Shown: in pieces, positions 33,302-44,647 of the stretch
How the letters are laid out: each line of letters opens with the position of its first letter
How positions within the stretch are numbered: position 1 is the first letter of the stretch
NCBI GenBank assembly: GCA_963971535.1
Contig: OZ020590.1
Coordinates: 154,232,177 to 154,296,176, forward strand
Direction of reading: 5' to 3'
DNA from: Notolepis coatsorum
Taxonomy: Eukaryota; Chordata; Actinopteri; Aulopiformes; Paralepididae
Length of the DNA stretch: 64,000 bases
Translations under genes and position numbers: made by a program
The notes under the pieces: model-generated
The model's input: the letters and a program-made list of their open reading frames with translations, nothing else
Databases searched by the model: none
What the model was told of the DNA's origin: nothing

Positions 33302-33393
33302 TTGGCCAATCAGAGAGCGTCTCCGCGAAATGCGGCTATGGAAAAAAAAACTGACGTCGGCCAATCAGAGAGCGTCTCCGCGAAATGCGGCTA
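33302..33393. repeat. Tandem duplication with CCAAT motif, 55-bp period
   Basis: GGCCAATCAGAGAGCGTCTC followed by CGCGAAATGCGGCTA occurs twice (about 33304 and 33359). Nothing else is recognised in 33394-33850. A 33860-34087 frame (75 codons) has no recognisable domain. Confidence 0.85.
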
Positions 33394-34127
33394 CGGAAAT
33401 TCTTGACGCTGCTATGGCTGCTTGCTTAGACCGCTTCAAATCGCGCCCGGTTTCCAACATAATACATCATATTTCAACGCACAGCGCGTTACGCACTGAT
33501 TGGCTGCGACGGATACAGCGATGACGCACTCAGAGCGTTATTGCGTCTAGCCCGGGCGAGAAATACGGCTAGGAGCCGCTAGGAGAAATGTGGCTATGCT
33601 CAGTGAGTCACTTCCTGTTCAGGAAAACGATAATTTTTTTATTTTATATATTAACGTTATATTGTGCATTGGAAACACAAACATACTTAAAATGAGTAAA
33701 TATTATTCATTTTAAACATGTTTATATTATTTATAGGGCTATAAAACAAAAAACAAAAAAAATAATGTCTTGTTCTTCTCTCATTTAACCAGGGTTCACC
33801 AGGGGGGTCGGCGCCTGAGCACCCCTAGTGGCCAGCCGCGGTCGAGGGCGTTCTAAACCGTGAGTATATTCATGATACACTCACGGTTAAATCACCATGA
33901 AACTGTCAACATGACCTATACTCCGGACAACATTACGTTTGATTTAACGTACCCGTTAACTATAAACGAGTGGATACATATAGAGGAAAACGGGCCTACA
34001 TCTAACAGTATTAATAAAAACAGCATTATTAGACGTGCCAATCCAACGAAAGATGAGCTGGACGTGCTGGAGAAAAGCCGCAATTAAGCCTTCAACACCA
34101 CCAAGTCGACGGCCTGGGCATTGAACC

Positions 34128-34539
34128 CATAGATATATATAGAACACTAGATAGCTTAAGGCGGAGTCACCAGCGTCGCTGAACCGCCGCCATCTTGCCC
34201 GAGTCAGCCTTGAGTGAGGGTGAGTGATCTGCACAGACAAAACTACTCATAACTCGCTGAAATATTGACGGATTTACAAACGGTTTGGTTTATTACAAGC
34301 ATTATTAACGTGTCTATGATTCAAGATGTTTGTAGCAAACCAAGTTACCAACCCGTTTGAAAATCGGTAAAGAATTGAGCAATCTATGGTTATTTAAATA
34401 GTACATGCACCAATGCACCATAGACATTAATGTTATCAGTAGCTGAGCTGCCTCTGGCAAGATGGCCGCCCTACGACGACGTCGCTCTCCATTGGCCGGC
34501 AGCGCGGGTAAGCTATCTAGTGTTCTATATATATCTATG
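34128..34539. mobile_element. Non-autonomous DNA element with 31-bp perfect terminal repeats
   Basis: The ends start CATAGATATATATAGAACAC and are perfectly inverted for 31 bases. The target duplication ATTGAACC (34120-34127 and 34540-34547) is perfect. The 8-bp duplication fits hAT or P superfamily elements. Conserved GCCGCCATCTTG and CAAGATGGCCGCC motifs lie inside both ends. Confidence 0.95.
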
Positions 34540-34805
34540 ATTGAACCGGCCCAACTCCTGGAACTGTCCGAGGTGCTGATGACTTTGTCCGACTTTCGCT
34601 TGCATTAGACTTATTAGTCTAAAACTAATTTGTTTGCGTTGCCAAGCTTGTTGATAGCCTAGTCCATTTGTAATTCCATAGCAACGAGACATCTTTAGGA
34701 ACAATTTTTCTACGCCAAGTTCACTGAAATCGATATAAAAGACCCTAGAATTGTCTGTATTCATCCTATATTTTGCAACCTGCTGTATACTCGGAAGCTA
34801 TGTGG

Positions 34806-34912
34806 GATGTCATGAATATTGCCACCGTCACGGCTGTGAGGCCTACGCAACTCGAGCTTCGCTCTCGTGGCTGCGGCGGGTGCATCACAGCCGTGGCAAT
34901 ATTCATGACATC
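34806..34912. repeat. Imperfect palindrome
   Basis: GATGTCATGAATATTGCCA at the left is mirrored at the right, and CGGCTGTGA is mirrored further in. A 6-base insertion in the left arm offsets them. The loop is CpG-rich. It may be a foldback element. 34548-34805 and 34913-35230 show nothing else. Confidence 0.8.
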
Positions 34913-35234
34913 TGCACGGCTCCTTGTGTATTATTGCTTAACTATTACACACCAATACACTAGTACGCTATTAGACATTATTCACTAGTGTTCGGCTCAC
35001 ATAAATTATTACACAGATGCAGGGAATAAATGAACAGATTTACTAGAAAGAAACCGATTATTTATTAATGCAGCGTTTATGCCGTTGCAAAATCCTGAAG
35101 CAGACAGCTTGGGGAGGATGCACTTGGGTCGAGCCTCCCCACAGAGTGGCCTCCGTAACCCTCCACTCAGTGGACTGGCCAAGGTGGGGGAGCTGAGCGC
35201 TTGCCCAAAAAGGGGTATATACTAAAGATATGGT

Positions 35235-35475
35235 TTAGATTCGATTCGATTCAAACGTATTATACAGCAAGAGTACAGTACAACAAAAAGAAGTGTGGCA
35301 TCCAACCAGAGTGCAAACAGTAAAGTGCAATAGTGATATACAATGTTGTACAGGTGGTTAAACTGGGTATAAAATATATAATTTAGTACTACTGAGTATA
35401 GTGATAATCAGATGTATGTACAGAGTTGTAGTATTATTATGTACAGTGATACAGGTATAAAGACACTATGGTAGT
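35235..35475 (-). mobile_element. LINE 3' UTR fragment
   Basis: It shares GTGTGGCATCCAACCAGAGT and ATACAATGTTGTACAGGTGG with 21372-21530 and, reversed, 40920-41195. It belongs to a CR1/Rex1-group tail. 35476-35998 shows no coding; an AGAATTTCTCTCATTTGTC stretch at about 35515 recurs near 36771. Confidence 0.65.
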
Positions 35476-35998
35476 AAGTCACACTGGCCAGCAGCATAAC
35501 TACTGTAGTAAGAGTAGAATTTCTCTCATTTGTCAGGGACATTGAAATCACCAGTAGACAAAAATCTATCAAATTTGGTATTGCCTTCATAATTGGAGGC
35601 TACTTCAAACCATAGCTTCAAACGCAGCAAATCCGTCACTATGATTGTCATCATCACTGTCCCAGCGTTCTGGCTCAGAGGAGTCCTTTTCATTTATATT
35701 ATCTGGGAGCGTCTTCAACATCCACAACAAGATCCGATGCTTGTTGAACATTATACCTCCTTTCATGTCTTTTTAAAACCGGGGACAAGCTCCTCTCTCT
35801 ATCCTCTGTCACGCGTGAGCAGCTAACTGCCGTGCTACATGGACCCAAACACTCGAGACATCCCCGGCTGTATCAAAACAGCCTTTTTTCCCCCCACCGT
35901 TCCATGAGTGGAGAGAGCTGCCGCGGTGCATACAGAGTGGAGGTATTGTAACTTGAGCATTAAGCATCGGGTAACGTAATTGCAATAAGCTGAACACA

Positions 35999-36235
35999 AC
36001 CAATCAACCAACCCCCTCCAATGTACAGTCCCCCCCACCCCATCCACCCAACCCCCTCCAGTGTACAGCCCCCCCCCCACCCAACCACCTCCAATGTACA
36101 GTTCCCCCCCCCACCCCACCCACCCAACCCCCTCCAATGTACAGCCCCCCCCACCCCCCCACCCCACCCACCCAAGTGACCCAACCACCGCCAATGTACA
36201 GTTCCCCCCCACCCCACCAACCCAGTACAGTTTCT
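35999..36235. repeat. C-rich minisatellite
   Basis: Five to six uneven units contain CCTCCAATGTACAG followed by CCCCCCCACCCCACCCACC. The Pro-rich and Gly-rich frames across it are artefacts. Confidence 0.9.
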
Positions 36236-36239
36236 TCCC

Positions 36240-36698
36240 CCTCAAATGTAAATACTCTCTTTGTAAACTCTTTTTGTACTCATAAACAGTACTGTATATT
36301 TGTAGATCTGGTATGTCATAAATGTCTAGATGTAACAGTACTGTCTATCTGTATGTCATGTATGTCATATATGTTAAGATAAATTGAAAATGGGGGACCC
36401 TGATGTAAACAAGACGAAAGTCTTTCTCTGGTCTGCATCCCCTTAACAATTGTTTGTGTGTGCGGCTACGTGGCATAGTGGGCAAGGCACTCGCCACGAA
36501 TGCAGAGACGAATTGCAGTCGGCTTGTGGGAGGCAAGAAACAGCGTTCGTGACAGGGGAGGGTTGAATTGGATGATACGAAATTGGGATGGGAGAAAATA
36601 TAGAAAATGGTAGAAAAAGTGGACCCAAAAAAAAACAATTGTTTGTGTGTATTGAGCTGTACTGTATTGTACCCATTCTGCAATCTGTTAATACAATT

Positions 36699-36737
<39 letters not shown>
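36240..36737 (+). repeat. Dispersed repeat X, fullest copy, carrying a SINE
   Basis: This is the fullest copy of the family described at 5905-7680. It ends in nine CAAT-type units. A short SINE lies at 36462-36633. Confidence 0.75.
36462..36633 (+). mobile_element. Short SINE with 17-bp target duplication
   Basis: The perfect duplication AACAATTGTTTGTGTGT lies at 36445-36461 and 36634-36650. The head CTACGTGGCATAGTGGGCAA is tRNA-like. The tail AAATTGGGATGGGAGAAAA then AGAAAAAGTGGA is that of family B. At 172 bases it lacks most of the family B body. 36738-37626 shows no recognisable element. Confidence 0.92.
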
Positions 36738-36740
<3 letters not shown>

Positions 36741-37626
36741 CATACCTACAATAGAGACATTTACCAGAATTTTCTCTCGTTTGTCTGGGACATTGGAACC
36801 TCTCCCCGGACACGTGGACCGGTCCGGAACACATCTTTTTTGAGTGGAAACCCTCATTTGTAGATGATGTGGATACCACTGAGGAAGGACTACAGGGTGG
36901 TGTAGCCAGAGTACATGGAGGGGGCTGGCTGGTTCCTCTGGACTCCTCACAGGAGGAGAGAGGTCTGGGACTGACGGCTGGGTGAGGGGAATAGATATGA
37001 GTAAATGTAGTGAAGTGGACACATGCAGCTGAGATAGGAGTGTATAGGGTGGTGTTTTCGCAGCAAAATGTTGCCCCAAGTCTTGACTACAACCGTGTGG
37101 AATCGGATTATTCTTTCCGTTTTGGGATCTTTTGAGTTTTTAACCAAAAGGTGATGGGTGCACCTGTTAGGAATTCAATCCAGCCAAAACGGCGCAAGCG
37201 GTCGATTATAAATGGATCATAGCCTGGGTCAAGTGATTACAGGAAGTTGCGGTAACAAAATGATTATTTCTTTGTTTCGCCACTAAAAACCTTTAGATTT
37301 TCTTTTGTGTAGTAGACCATCTCACAGAGGTGGAATATGCAATTAAAATAAATATTGGCTCTACCACTGATTACATTTTTTTTCTTCCTACATATGGCTC
37401 AGTCAGTACCCTCAAAGGGGTTCAGTATAGCTGCAGCGGCTGAGCTAGTGTGCAGCGTGGACGGTCGTTGCTTGGGCAGAGGGGAGCATGCAGATGGGGG
37501 GGGGGGGGGCGGTAGTCAGGCAGAGTAGTTAGGTGTACGTAAAGGATGTAGTGGCAGAGAAGGTGATCAATATAATAGAATGACACACCAAGTATATAAT
37601 CAGAATGCACTTACCTTTTCCCCCCC

Positions 37627-37686
37627 ATTCATTCATTCATTCATTCATTCATTCATTCATTCATTCATTCATTCATTCATTCATTA
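37627..37686. repeat. (ATTC)n microsatellite
   Basis: About 15 perfect ATTC units, followed at 37710-37735 by a poly-G run. 37740-38165 shows nothing recognisable. Confidence 0.98.
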
Positions 37687-38173
37687 ATTTACTTTATTTA
37701 AATGCTGGTGGGGGGATGGGGGGGGGGGGGGGGGGTGGACTCTCATTTTCAATAATGCAGAGATAACAATAGGCAGAAAGAAATACAAATAACAAAGATA
37801 AATCAGACAATAAGACACCCATATTAACATTGATTAAATTGGCCTGCTGTCCGCCTATGTGTGATGTGTCATCCAACTCGGCCTTGTACAGTATAGTTTG
37901 TGAGCTTTTAAGCACAGACAGACGGACCAAACCGATTACACGATCTCCCCCCAGGCTTTTTGTTTTAAGCGGGGATTATAAAATTGGTGTTGGATGTTGG
38001 AAAAATAGACGATTGCAACAGAACTGAAGTGTTGGTGATCCGCCGGGCGTCCTGAGCAGATAAAAGGTGTAATAGCTTTCAGATTTGAGTCGTACCGTCG
38101 TGTGGAGATTGACACACTGTGGGTGCAAGTGAACCGTTGCATCTCTGTCAGATGTCAACACGTGGGTCTAGAG

Positions 38174-38496
38174 ACAGTGGTTCTCAGACTTCTTTATACC
38201 GCGACCCCATTTTATTTAGGATTCCTTTTGGCGACCCCACACTTCATGTATCGCGTAATTTCAACGTGGAATTAAGGAATATCAAAATAAAAGCACACGT
38301 TGTGGAACTTGATCATGCATATTTATTAGAACATTTTATTACAAATGTTACATATGTTATGTTACAAATGTTATCAATACACATTTATAAAACGAGGCAT
38401 ATTTAGCCAAAATATGTTGTGAGAACATAAAAATGTGCGACCCCACTGTCACCTGCCCGCGACCGCACTTTGGATCCCGTAGTTTGAGAACCGCTG
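38174..38496. mobile_element. hAT-Charlie-like MITE
   Basis: The ends are CAGTGGTTCTCAGACT and, inverted, CAGCGGTTCTCAAACT. The flanks GTCTAGAG (38166-38173) and GTTTAGAG (38497-38504) match at 7 of 8 bases and resemble the TCTAGA-centred target preference of this group. The GCGACCCC motifs inside are typical. Confidence 0.9.
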
Positions 38497-38559
38497 GTTT
38501 AGAGATGGGAGCGTTTATAGGATTCTCATGGATCCCCTGGAGAATCTTTCCCACCCCCT

Positions 38560-38795
38560 TCTATGAGAAGCTGGCCAAGATGAGGAGCACGTTCAGCCAC
38601 AGACTCATACCCCCCACCGACAGACCACATTATCGCCTTGGCCAGTCCTGATGCCAGTAGCCACCAGGCTCCACAACCATGGGCAAGGAGGACTGCTGTA
38701 CTTCCCCTCCCTCCCCTCCCCCTCCCCTCCCCCCTCACCCGTGCTGCTATGACACCTGGATTTCCTCAAGGGGATTAATAAAGGCACATCTTTGA
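38560..38795 (+). mobile_element. CR1/Rex1-group LINE 3' end
   Basis: A decayed C-terminal peptide (KLAKMRSTFSHRLIPP) is followed by GCTGCTATGACACCTGGATT, then TCCTCAAGGGGATTAATAAA. It is related to 17443-17812. Confidence 0.7.
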
Positions 38796-38798
38796 AAT

Positions 38799-39560
38799 GA
38801 CTGGTCTTAGGGTTCCTGGAGTTTGCTCTGAACTAGGAAAAACTGCTTTCTCCTTTGATGCTTCCAACACCTGGAATGCCCCCCAACTGACTCTGACGCT
38901 TGAAGGTTATTCTCTTGCTGCATTTAAAAATATGATCTCCGACCACTGCATGTCGACTTGTAACTGTATAAAAAAATGCACCATTAAGGGTGGCTGGGTG
39001 GCGCAGCGGACTAAGCCTCTTGTCACCAACGCGTGAGACACTGGTAGCCAATCCGGCTGTCAGCGTTGCCTCCGGCTTGGCCGGCCGTCATACTGACTCA
39101 ATTGGCAGAGTCAGCGGGAGGGGAAGCCGGTGGGGTGGTATTCTGGTCGTTGTAAACAGCGACTCCTACAGGTCGGTCAGGGCGCCTGCACAGCGAGGAA
39201 GGGAGTTGGTGAGGGTAGTGTGACCTCCCACACGTTACACTTCACCAATGAGAGTCCACGCTGGCAGGTGAAAAGAAGAGGCTGGCTGACTCCGCATGTA
39301 TCGGAGGGGACATGCGATAGTATCTATCAACCCTCCCTAGACCGACCAGTGGGGGGCACACATGCGAGCAACGACCAGGAAGGGGAGGGGGGAATTGGCA
39401 CGACTAAATTGGGATGGGAGAAAAAAACACAGAAAAAGTGGATCAAAAAAAATGCACCATTAACTGTCCGAGCTGATCTTTTATTGTTTATTCTTATTCG
39501 TTGTGCCTATATGTATGAAATTGCTGATAAACTGTGTCTTGTTTTGTAAGATCGTCGTCG
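38799..39560 (+). mobile_element. LINE C-terminus and 3' UTR, interrupted by a SINE
   Basis: GLRVPGVCSELGKTAFSFDA then NTWNAPQLTLTLEGYSLAAF is the end of an RT protein of the type also seen at 42640-43375 and 47695-48075. The SINE at 38988-39446 separates it from its 3' UTR (39464-39560). 39561-39876 is without recognisable features. Confidence 0.75.
38988..39446 (+). mobile_element. tRNA-headed SINE (family B), complete
   Basis: Target duplications AAAAAATGCACCATTAA at 38971-38987 and 39447-39463 are perfect. The head GGCTGGGTGGCGCAGCGGAC is followed by a degraded B box. It is the uninterrupted reference for the copy at 27836-28718. Confidence 0.93.
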
Positions 39561-39884
39561 CTGTAAATTAGGGTCTCACGAGTTGAAATAGAGGTTTGAA
39601 ATTAAATGAAAGGAAATCTTATTTATTTTAAAGCTACAATCCGCAATGCATTTGATCCTTGAAACTATATACGAGGGGCACAGAGGAAAGCTTTGGCTGA
39701 AATGTCTGCCCATTTGTCTCGTGTTGATTATTGAGGTCAAGCCGTTTCCTCCTCAGTGTCCCCCATACTGCGAGCACTTGAATGCGAGAGAGCAGCTCCA
39801 CGAGACCAATGATCCCAAGCAGGGTAAGAGCTTCTCTTCTATAACTCTCTGTCATGTCCCGTTGACTCGGAACAGCCCTGTGAT

Positions 39885-40369
39885 CAGTGGTGGAAAGTAA
39901 CTAAGTACTTTTACTCAAGTACTGGAAATTCCCCTCCCCCATATCTTATCTTATTTAACTTTTTACCCCACTACATTCACCTGAACCCACCAGTAACTAC
40001 TAGTTAATTTGAAGAAAAAAAATTTGCATAGAAAACATGGCAAAAATGTATAAAGATTATATGCTTTCACATTTGAATTATGTCAACTTGAAGAGGACAT
40101 AATAAGAGCAGCATAACTGGACCACACACCACTTTAATATAACTTTTCAATGGATCGAGCAATGAATCTAAGCACTGGAATACACAAATGGTTTTTTTGC
40201 ATACTTTTACTTTAGATACTTAAGTACATTCAATAGAAAATACTTCTCTACTTTTACTCAAGTAGAATTTGAATGGAGGACTTTTACTTCTACCAGAGAC
40301 TAGTCCTCATTTATTTGGGTATTTCTACTTTTACTTAAGTAAAGGAACTGTGTACTTCTTCCACCACTG
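39885..40369. mobile_element. hAT MITE, 8-bp target duplication
   Basis: The ends are CAGTGGTGGAAAGTAACTAA and, inverted, CAGTGGTGGAAGAAGTACAC. The target duplication CCTGTGAT (39877-39884, 40370-40377) is perfect. Internal ACTTTTACTCAAGTA motifs recur near both ends. Confidence 0.95.
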
Positions 40370-40639
40370 CCTGTGATCAGTCAACATATTATACAGGATC
40401 TACAGGAGAGCGCTGCACTATAAGATAAGCTCTTCCTTTATTGATCCCCTTGGGAAATGTAAAGTTTCTTCATGCCGGTGAATCCACCTTTAAAGGTGCT
40501 GTAGGTGGTTTTCTTTGTTAAAATAAGTGGTCTACATGTTAAAATAATAGCTCTACACATTCTGACAGCCATCACTGATATAGCATGTTTGCTCAGTAAC
40601 ATGGGTCCCAGTCCCTCCGCTCTGCAATAAACACAAAAT

Positions 40640-40900
40640 AAATGTTCTGATATCCCATTCTAATTGATCCAATCAGGAGAGAGAACTCCACACTGCAAAG
40701 ATGGTCTGACAAAAATAAGAAATAAAAACAAATATGTGCCTGAAACAAGTAAAATAATCTGCCAGCAAATTACATTTAGGCTTGGTGAGATTTCTTGAAA
40801 TAAGTAATATTTCCTCTCTCCTGGTTGAATAAAGTGAGAACGGGATACCAGGAAATGTATTTTCTGTTTACTGCAGAGTGGAGGGACTGGGAGACCTACA
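40640..40900. repeat. Dispersed repeat shared with 57668-57920
   Basis: Both contain GGAGAGAGAACTCCA, CACTGCAAA, AATAAGAAATAAAAAC and GAAACAAGTA in the same order, then ATACCAG and CTGGGAGACC. The class is unknown. 40440-40500 resembles a LINE tail (TTGATCCCCTTGGGAAA). Confidence 0.6.
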
Positions 40901-40919
40901 GTATGTTACTGACCACACA

Positions 40920-41300
40920 CTCTATATAACTATATACTATATAATAATGTGTATTGTGTACATATTCTACTCTGTTTTACTAGTAGTAGTCATACTATAT
41001 TACAACTCTGTACATACATCTGATTAGCACTACACTCAGTAGTACTAATTTGTATATTTTGTACCCAGCATAATCACCTGTAGCACATTGTATATTGCTG
41101 TTGCACTTTACTGTTACATTTGCACTCTGGTTGGATGCCAAACCTATTTCCGTTGTACTGTACTTGTGCTGTATGATGACAATACATGGATGAAACTTAA
41201 TTTAATAACATTGCAGAATGGGTACAATACATTACGGCTCAATACACACAATGGATGCAGACCAGAGAAAGACTTTCGTCTTGTTTACATCAGGGTCCCC
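40920..41300. repeat. LINE 3' UTR (+) joined to repeat X (-)
   Basis: 40920-41195 is the plus-strand version of the UTR at 35235-35475, ending CTGTATGATGACAATACA. 41196-41300 is repeat X reversed (CAGGGTCCCCCATTTTCAAT). 41301-41825 holds short frames only; one at 41476-41700 has no recognisable domain. Confidence 0.6.
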
Positions 41301-41825
41301 CATTTTCAATTCATATAGTGAGACATTGAATCTAATCTAATCAAATCTAAATGAGTAAATGTAAATGTGAATGTAGGCCTACTGCTAGCTCTCCTCCCAG
41401 CTATGTTTGGTACTTTGTTGAAGTAGGCCATGACAGAGCCACAGACTTTCCTGACCTGGAGGCCCACTATGGAGGGTGCTCTGGGAATGCACTCCCTCAC
41501 AAAGGAGCTGGCCGGTATTTTTCACAGCTCTGACAACAACCGTACTTGTCATGGATTTACTGACAAAGAAAATAACTTCTGCTCTAAGCAAAAAAGTGCT
41601 CATAGACAACACAGAATATCCCGAGGAGCTTCTTGCAGCTAAAGATCCATCGTTCACACTTGTTTTGGAACTCATTACTACAGGTGATCGCAGGTTCTGA
41701 TTGAAGAGGACAACGATACTAATGGAGTCAATGAAATCTGGTCTACCGTAGTGAATGGAAGTAAAGGAGATGCCTACTGCTCCTCTTAACCACTGAATAC
41801 CCAACAAACTCCTCATCCAATCAAC

Positions 41826-42492
41826 AGTCATCTCCCGCCTCGACTACTGCAACGCACTGCTTGCTGGCCTCCCGGCCACTGCCACCAAGCCCCTTCAACT
41901 CATTCAGAACGCAGCGGCCCGCCTGATCTCAAACCTACCGAAGTCGGCCCATGTCACCCCACTTCTTAGGAACCTGCACTGGCTCCCCATTGCTGCACGA
42001 ATCCGCTTCAAGGCCCTCAGCCTGGCATACCGTGCGGCAAAGGGAACCGCTCCCGCCTACCTCCGGTCAATGGTCTCTAACACCCTCAAGACCCCTACGC
42101 TCTGCATCTTCTGGCCGTCTCAGACCCACTCCTATCCGAGCTCCGGGAGGGTCATCAAGGAGAACCTGCCTTTCCGCAGTCCTTGCCCCACAATGGTGGA
42201 ATGAACTACCCACCCCAGTTAAGACAGCCGAAACCCATCCAATCTTTCACCGTCGACTAAAGACGCACTTCTTCAACCATTATCTGAAATAAAATTGAAT
42301 TTTTTTTTATAATAAAATCTAACCCTAACCTTACTGTCATGCACTTGTCCTAATAAACTAACTTACACAGTTACACTGTAGCACTCAACACTTTGATGAA
42401 CATTGTTACTCAGCTGATAGAGTCGTGCCCTTCCTGATGACTTGTCGTACAGAACTTGTAAGTCGCTTTGGATAAAAGCGTCAGCTAAATAT
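41826..42492 (+). pseudogene. L2-like RT C-terminus and 3' tail
   Basis: The frame reads STVISRLDYCNALLAGLPAT, then LQLIQNAAARLI, HVTPLLRNLHWLPI and FKALSLAYRAAKGTAPAYL. It then shifts frame at about 42090 and continues in pieces. The tail TAAGTCGCTTTGGATAAAAG then CGTCAGCTAAAT is the 3' end shared by fish L2-type LINEs and several SINEs. Confidence 0.88.
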
Positions 42493-42639
42493 GAATCTCT
42501 TTTCACCTTCCTGTCTGACATCGAGAGAGTTAAAGAATATAAATATCTTGGCTCGATGAGAAATTTACATTTAAATGCCATGCGGATAACCTTGCAAATA
42601 AACTGTTTGTTTGAAACAAATCCAGTTGTCCTATATGCT

Positions 42640-43375
42640 TAGCAGAAGAAGGGACGTGGAAGCAGTTTTTCTGTCTGTTTTGGATTATTAATAATAATAA
42701 TTATTATTATGGAGATGTAGTTTTTATAGAAAGGCTGCTGCTTCCACTCTAAAGCCTCTGGACTCTGTATAATATCATTCTGTTCGTAGATTTATCACTG
42801 GTGACAGTTATGGTACCCGTCATTGCAGAATAGAATAGATAGAATAGAATAGAAATCCTTTATTTATCCCGAGGGAAATTCGGCACTACAGAACTATTGT
42901 ATCCTATATGCTACGGTTGGGTCTTCCTCTCTGGCAGAGAGACGTGACTTGCATTGACATCTGTTTCTGTATAAGAACATTATTGGTAGTACATCTCTTC
43001 AGTGCTGGAGCTCTGGAACTTATCATACTCGCTCTGGTGATTGGTTTACACTTAAGGTTCCTAGAGTTTGCACTAAATTAGGAAAATCTGCTCTTAGCTA
43101 GTGTGCCCCAGACACATGGAATATTTTGCAATGCACATTAAAACTCAATGTATTAGTATCTATTGGTCAGTTAATAGTCACAGTCTGCAGTCGTTTTTTT
43201 TTATCATTATTTATTTATAATTATTTTAAATGTTTAATTGATTGACTTTCCGTCTCTATGTTGTTTTCTTTTTTTGTATTCATTATGTGTTATGTGTATT
43301 TCTCAACGTGATTGTAAATGAGAGCTTGCTCTCAATGTTCCTCTGAGATGAAATAAAGATTGAATTGATTCATTC
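42640..43375 (+). pseudogene. LINE RT C-terminus and 3' UTR, interrupted
   Basis: In shifting frames: VEAVFLSVLDY, AAASTLKPLDSVY, RFITGDSYGT and then, after a foreign LINE tail at about 42831-42890, VGWSSLSG-like residues and a 3' UTR. The UTR ends GAGATGAAATAAAGATTGAA. A TAA expansion sits inside at 42688-42708. Upstream 42530-42640 may be earlier RT (RVKEYKYLGS). Confidence 0.7.
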
Positions 43376-43639
43376 TTAGGCTCCTCTGACAGAGTTCCCA
43401 CTGCTAGCAGCTAAAGATGCTAACACCCTAGCCTCTACTTCCATGAGGAAAACAACCTGCCATCCCTGCTTCATCCAGCGGCCCACCCTCTCCACCCGGC
43501 TCCCCGGCCTGGGAACAAGAGAGGGAACACTCCTCCTCATGTTGTCCTCTGCAGCGCTCTCCTGGACATGTCCTCCCACGCCTCGTCCTTCTCCATGGTC
43601 CCTGGGGAGCTTGCTGTCTACTCTGTCCCAGTGGCAGGT

Positions 43640-44140
43640 GACTTTCCATCTAGGATGGAGGTCTCCATGAAGGCACAACCCAAGGTGCTCTTGATTGGTG
43701 ACTCCATCACCGGGTCTATTAAAGTCCCCTGTGCCATATCATATACTGTCTTGGCACATGGTGACGGGTCTTATGAAATAGGTGCCCTCTATCGTCCAGA
43801 GTCATCCCTCGGCTCACACTGTGATCTTACATGTAGGGGCTAATGATGCGTTATCCAGGGAAACGACCAAACTTGAGCCCGACCTTGTGTCTCTGGCATT
43901 AACCGGCGTAGAGAGCCTGGGAGAACACTGTGTCCTCTCCGGTCCTATTCCGTCTTTAAGACATGGCTCCGAGCATTTTAGTCGCCTTTTCAGCCGGCAT
44001 TGCTGATTGCAGACTTTTTGCCACGTCCAGAGCTTCATAAACAACTTTCACACGTTTGGAGGTTGAGTGAACTTATACAGAGTGGATGGGGTTAACCCAA
44101 ATGAACTGGGGGCTGAGAAACTAACGTTAAACTGTAATAA
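43640..44140 (+). pseudogene. LINE ORF1 esterase (SGNH-hydrolase) remnant
   Basis: VLLIGDSITGSI at about 43685-43720 is the GDS block. A frame shift later, VILHVGANDALS (about 43818-43855) is the G-x-N-D block. YRVDGVNPNELGAEKL at about 44074-44121 corresponds to the last block, where families usually have D-G-x-H; here the histidine is Asn. SGNH-type ORF1 proteins are known from L2/CR1-group LINEs. The frame is broken at least twice. The region 43380-43640 may be its N-terminal part but is not recognisable. Confidence 0.72.
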
Positions 44141-44499
44141 ATCCTGTACAAATGCCTCTCAGTCCTGCCAGCTATCAGTAGTTAGTCCCAGATATAGTTT
44201 CTAGTCCCTTTTGTATAATTGATATTGTGTCTGTCATAGTTCCAATCCTTCTGTTGCTATCATTCCTGTTTGAATCACTACCAGATGACCTGTTCATAAC
44301 GTAGGTCGTACTGCTTGTTGAGAGGGTTGAATGTGGTGCAATTAATGTTGAATTCGAGTAGAACTGGCAGAAATAGCTGAGTACACCCGGAGGTCTCCCC
44401 TAGGAAGATGGAAGGGTGAGACGAAAACAAACAAGAAAGAAAACTTAACAGAAGAATTAATATCTCCGTATTATGTACCAACAGTGTTGTCACAGGAGG

Positions 44500-44501
<2 letters not shown>

Positions 44502-44557
<56 letters not shown>

Positions 44558-44587
44558 GCACACACACACACACACACACACGCACAC

Positions 44588-44638
<51 letters not shown>

Positions 44639-44647
44639 CACACACAC
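44502..44647. repeat. (CA)n microsatellite with CG interruptions
   Basis: CA units with scattered CGCA. The Thr-His and Cys-Val frames are artefacts. 44650-44850 ends in a LINE-like tail (TTTGACAAATAAAGAACTTG). 44851-45240 has open frames without recognisable domains. Confidence 0.98.

Noticed and set aside
33860..34087. 75-codon frame as a possible gene
   Set aside because: No recognisable domain, no splice or start context, and flanked by repeats.
38119..38651. Short frames across 38119-38651
   Set aside because: They overlap a hAT MITE and a LINE tail.
41385..41831. 148-codon and 74-codon frames on opposite strands
   Set aside because: Neither has a recognisable domain. A possible acceptor near 41525 and donor near 41690 are not enough to call an exon.
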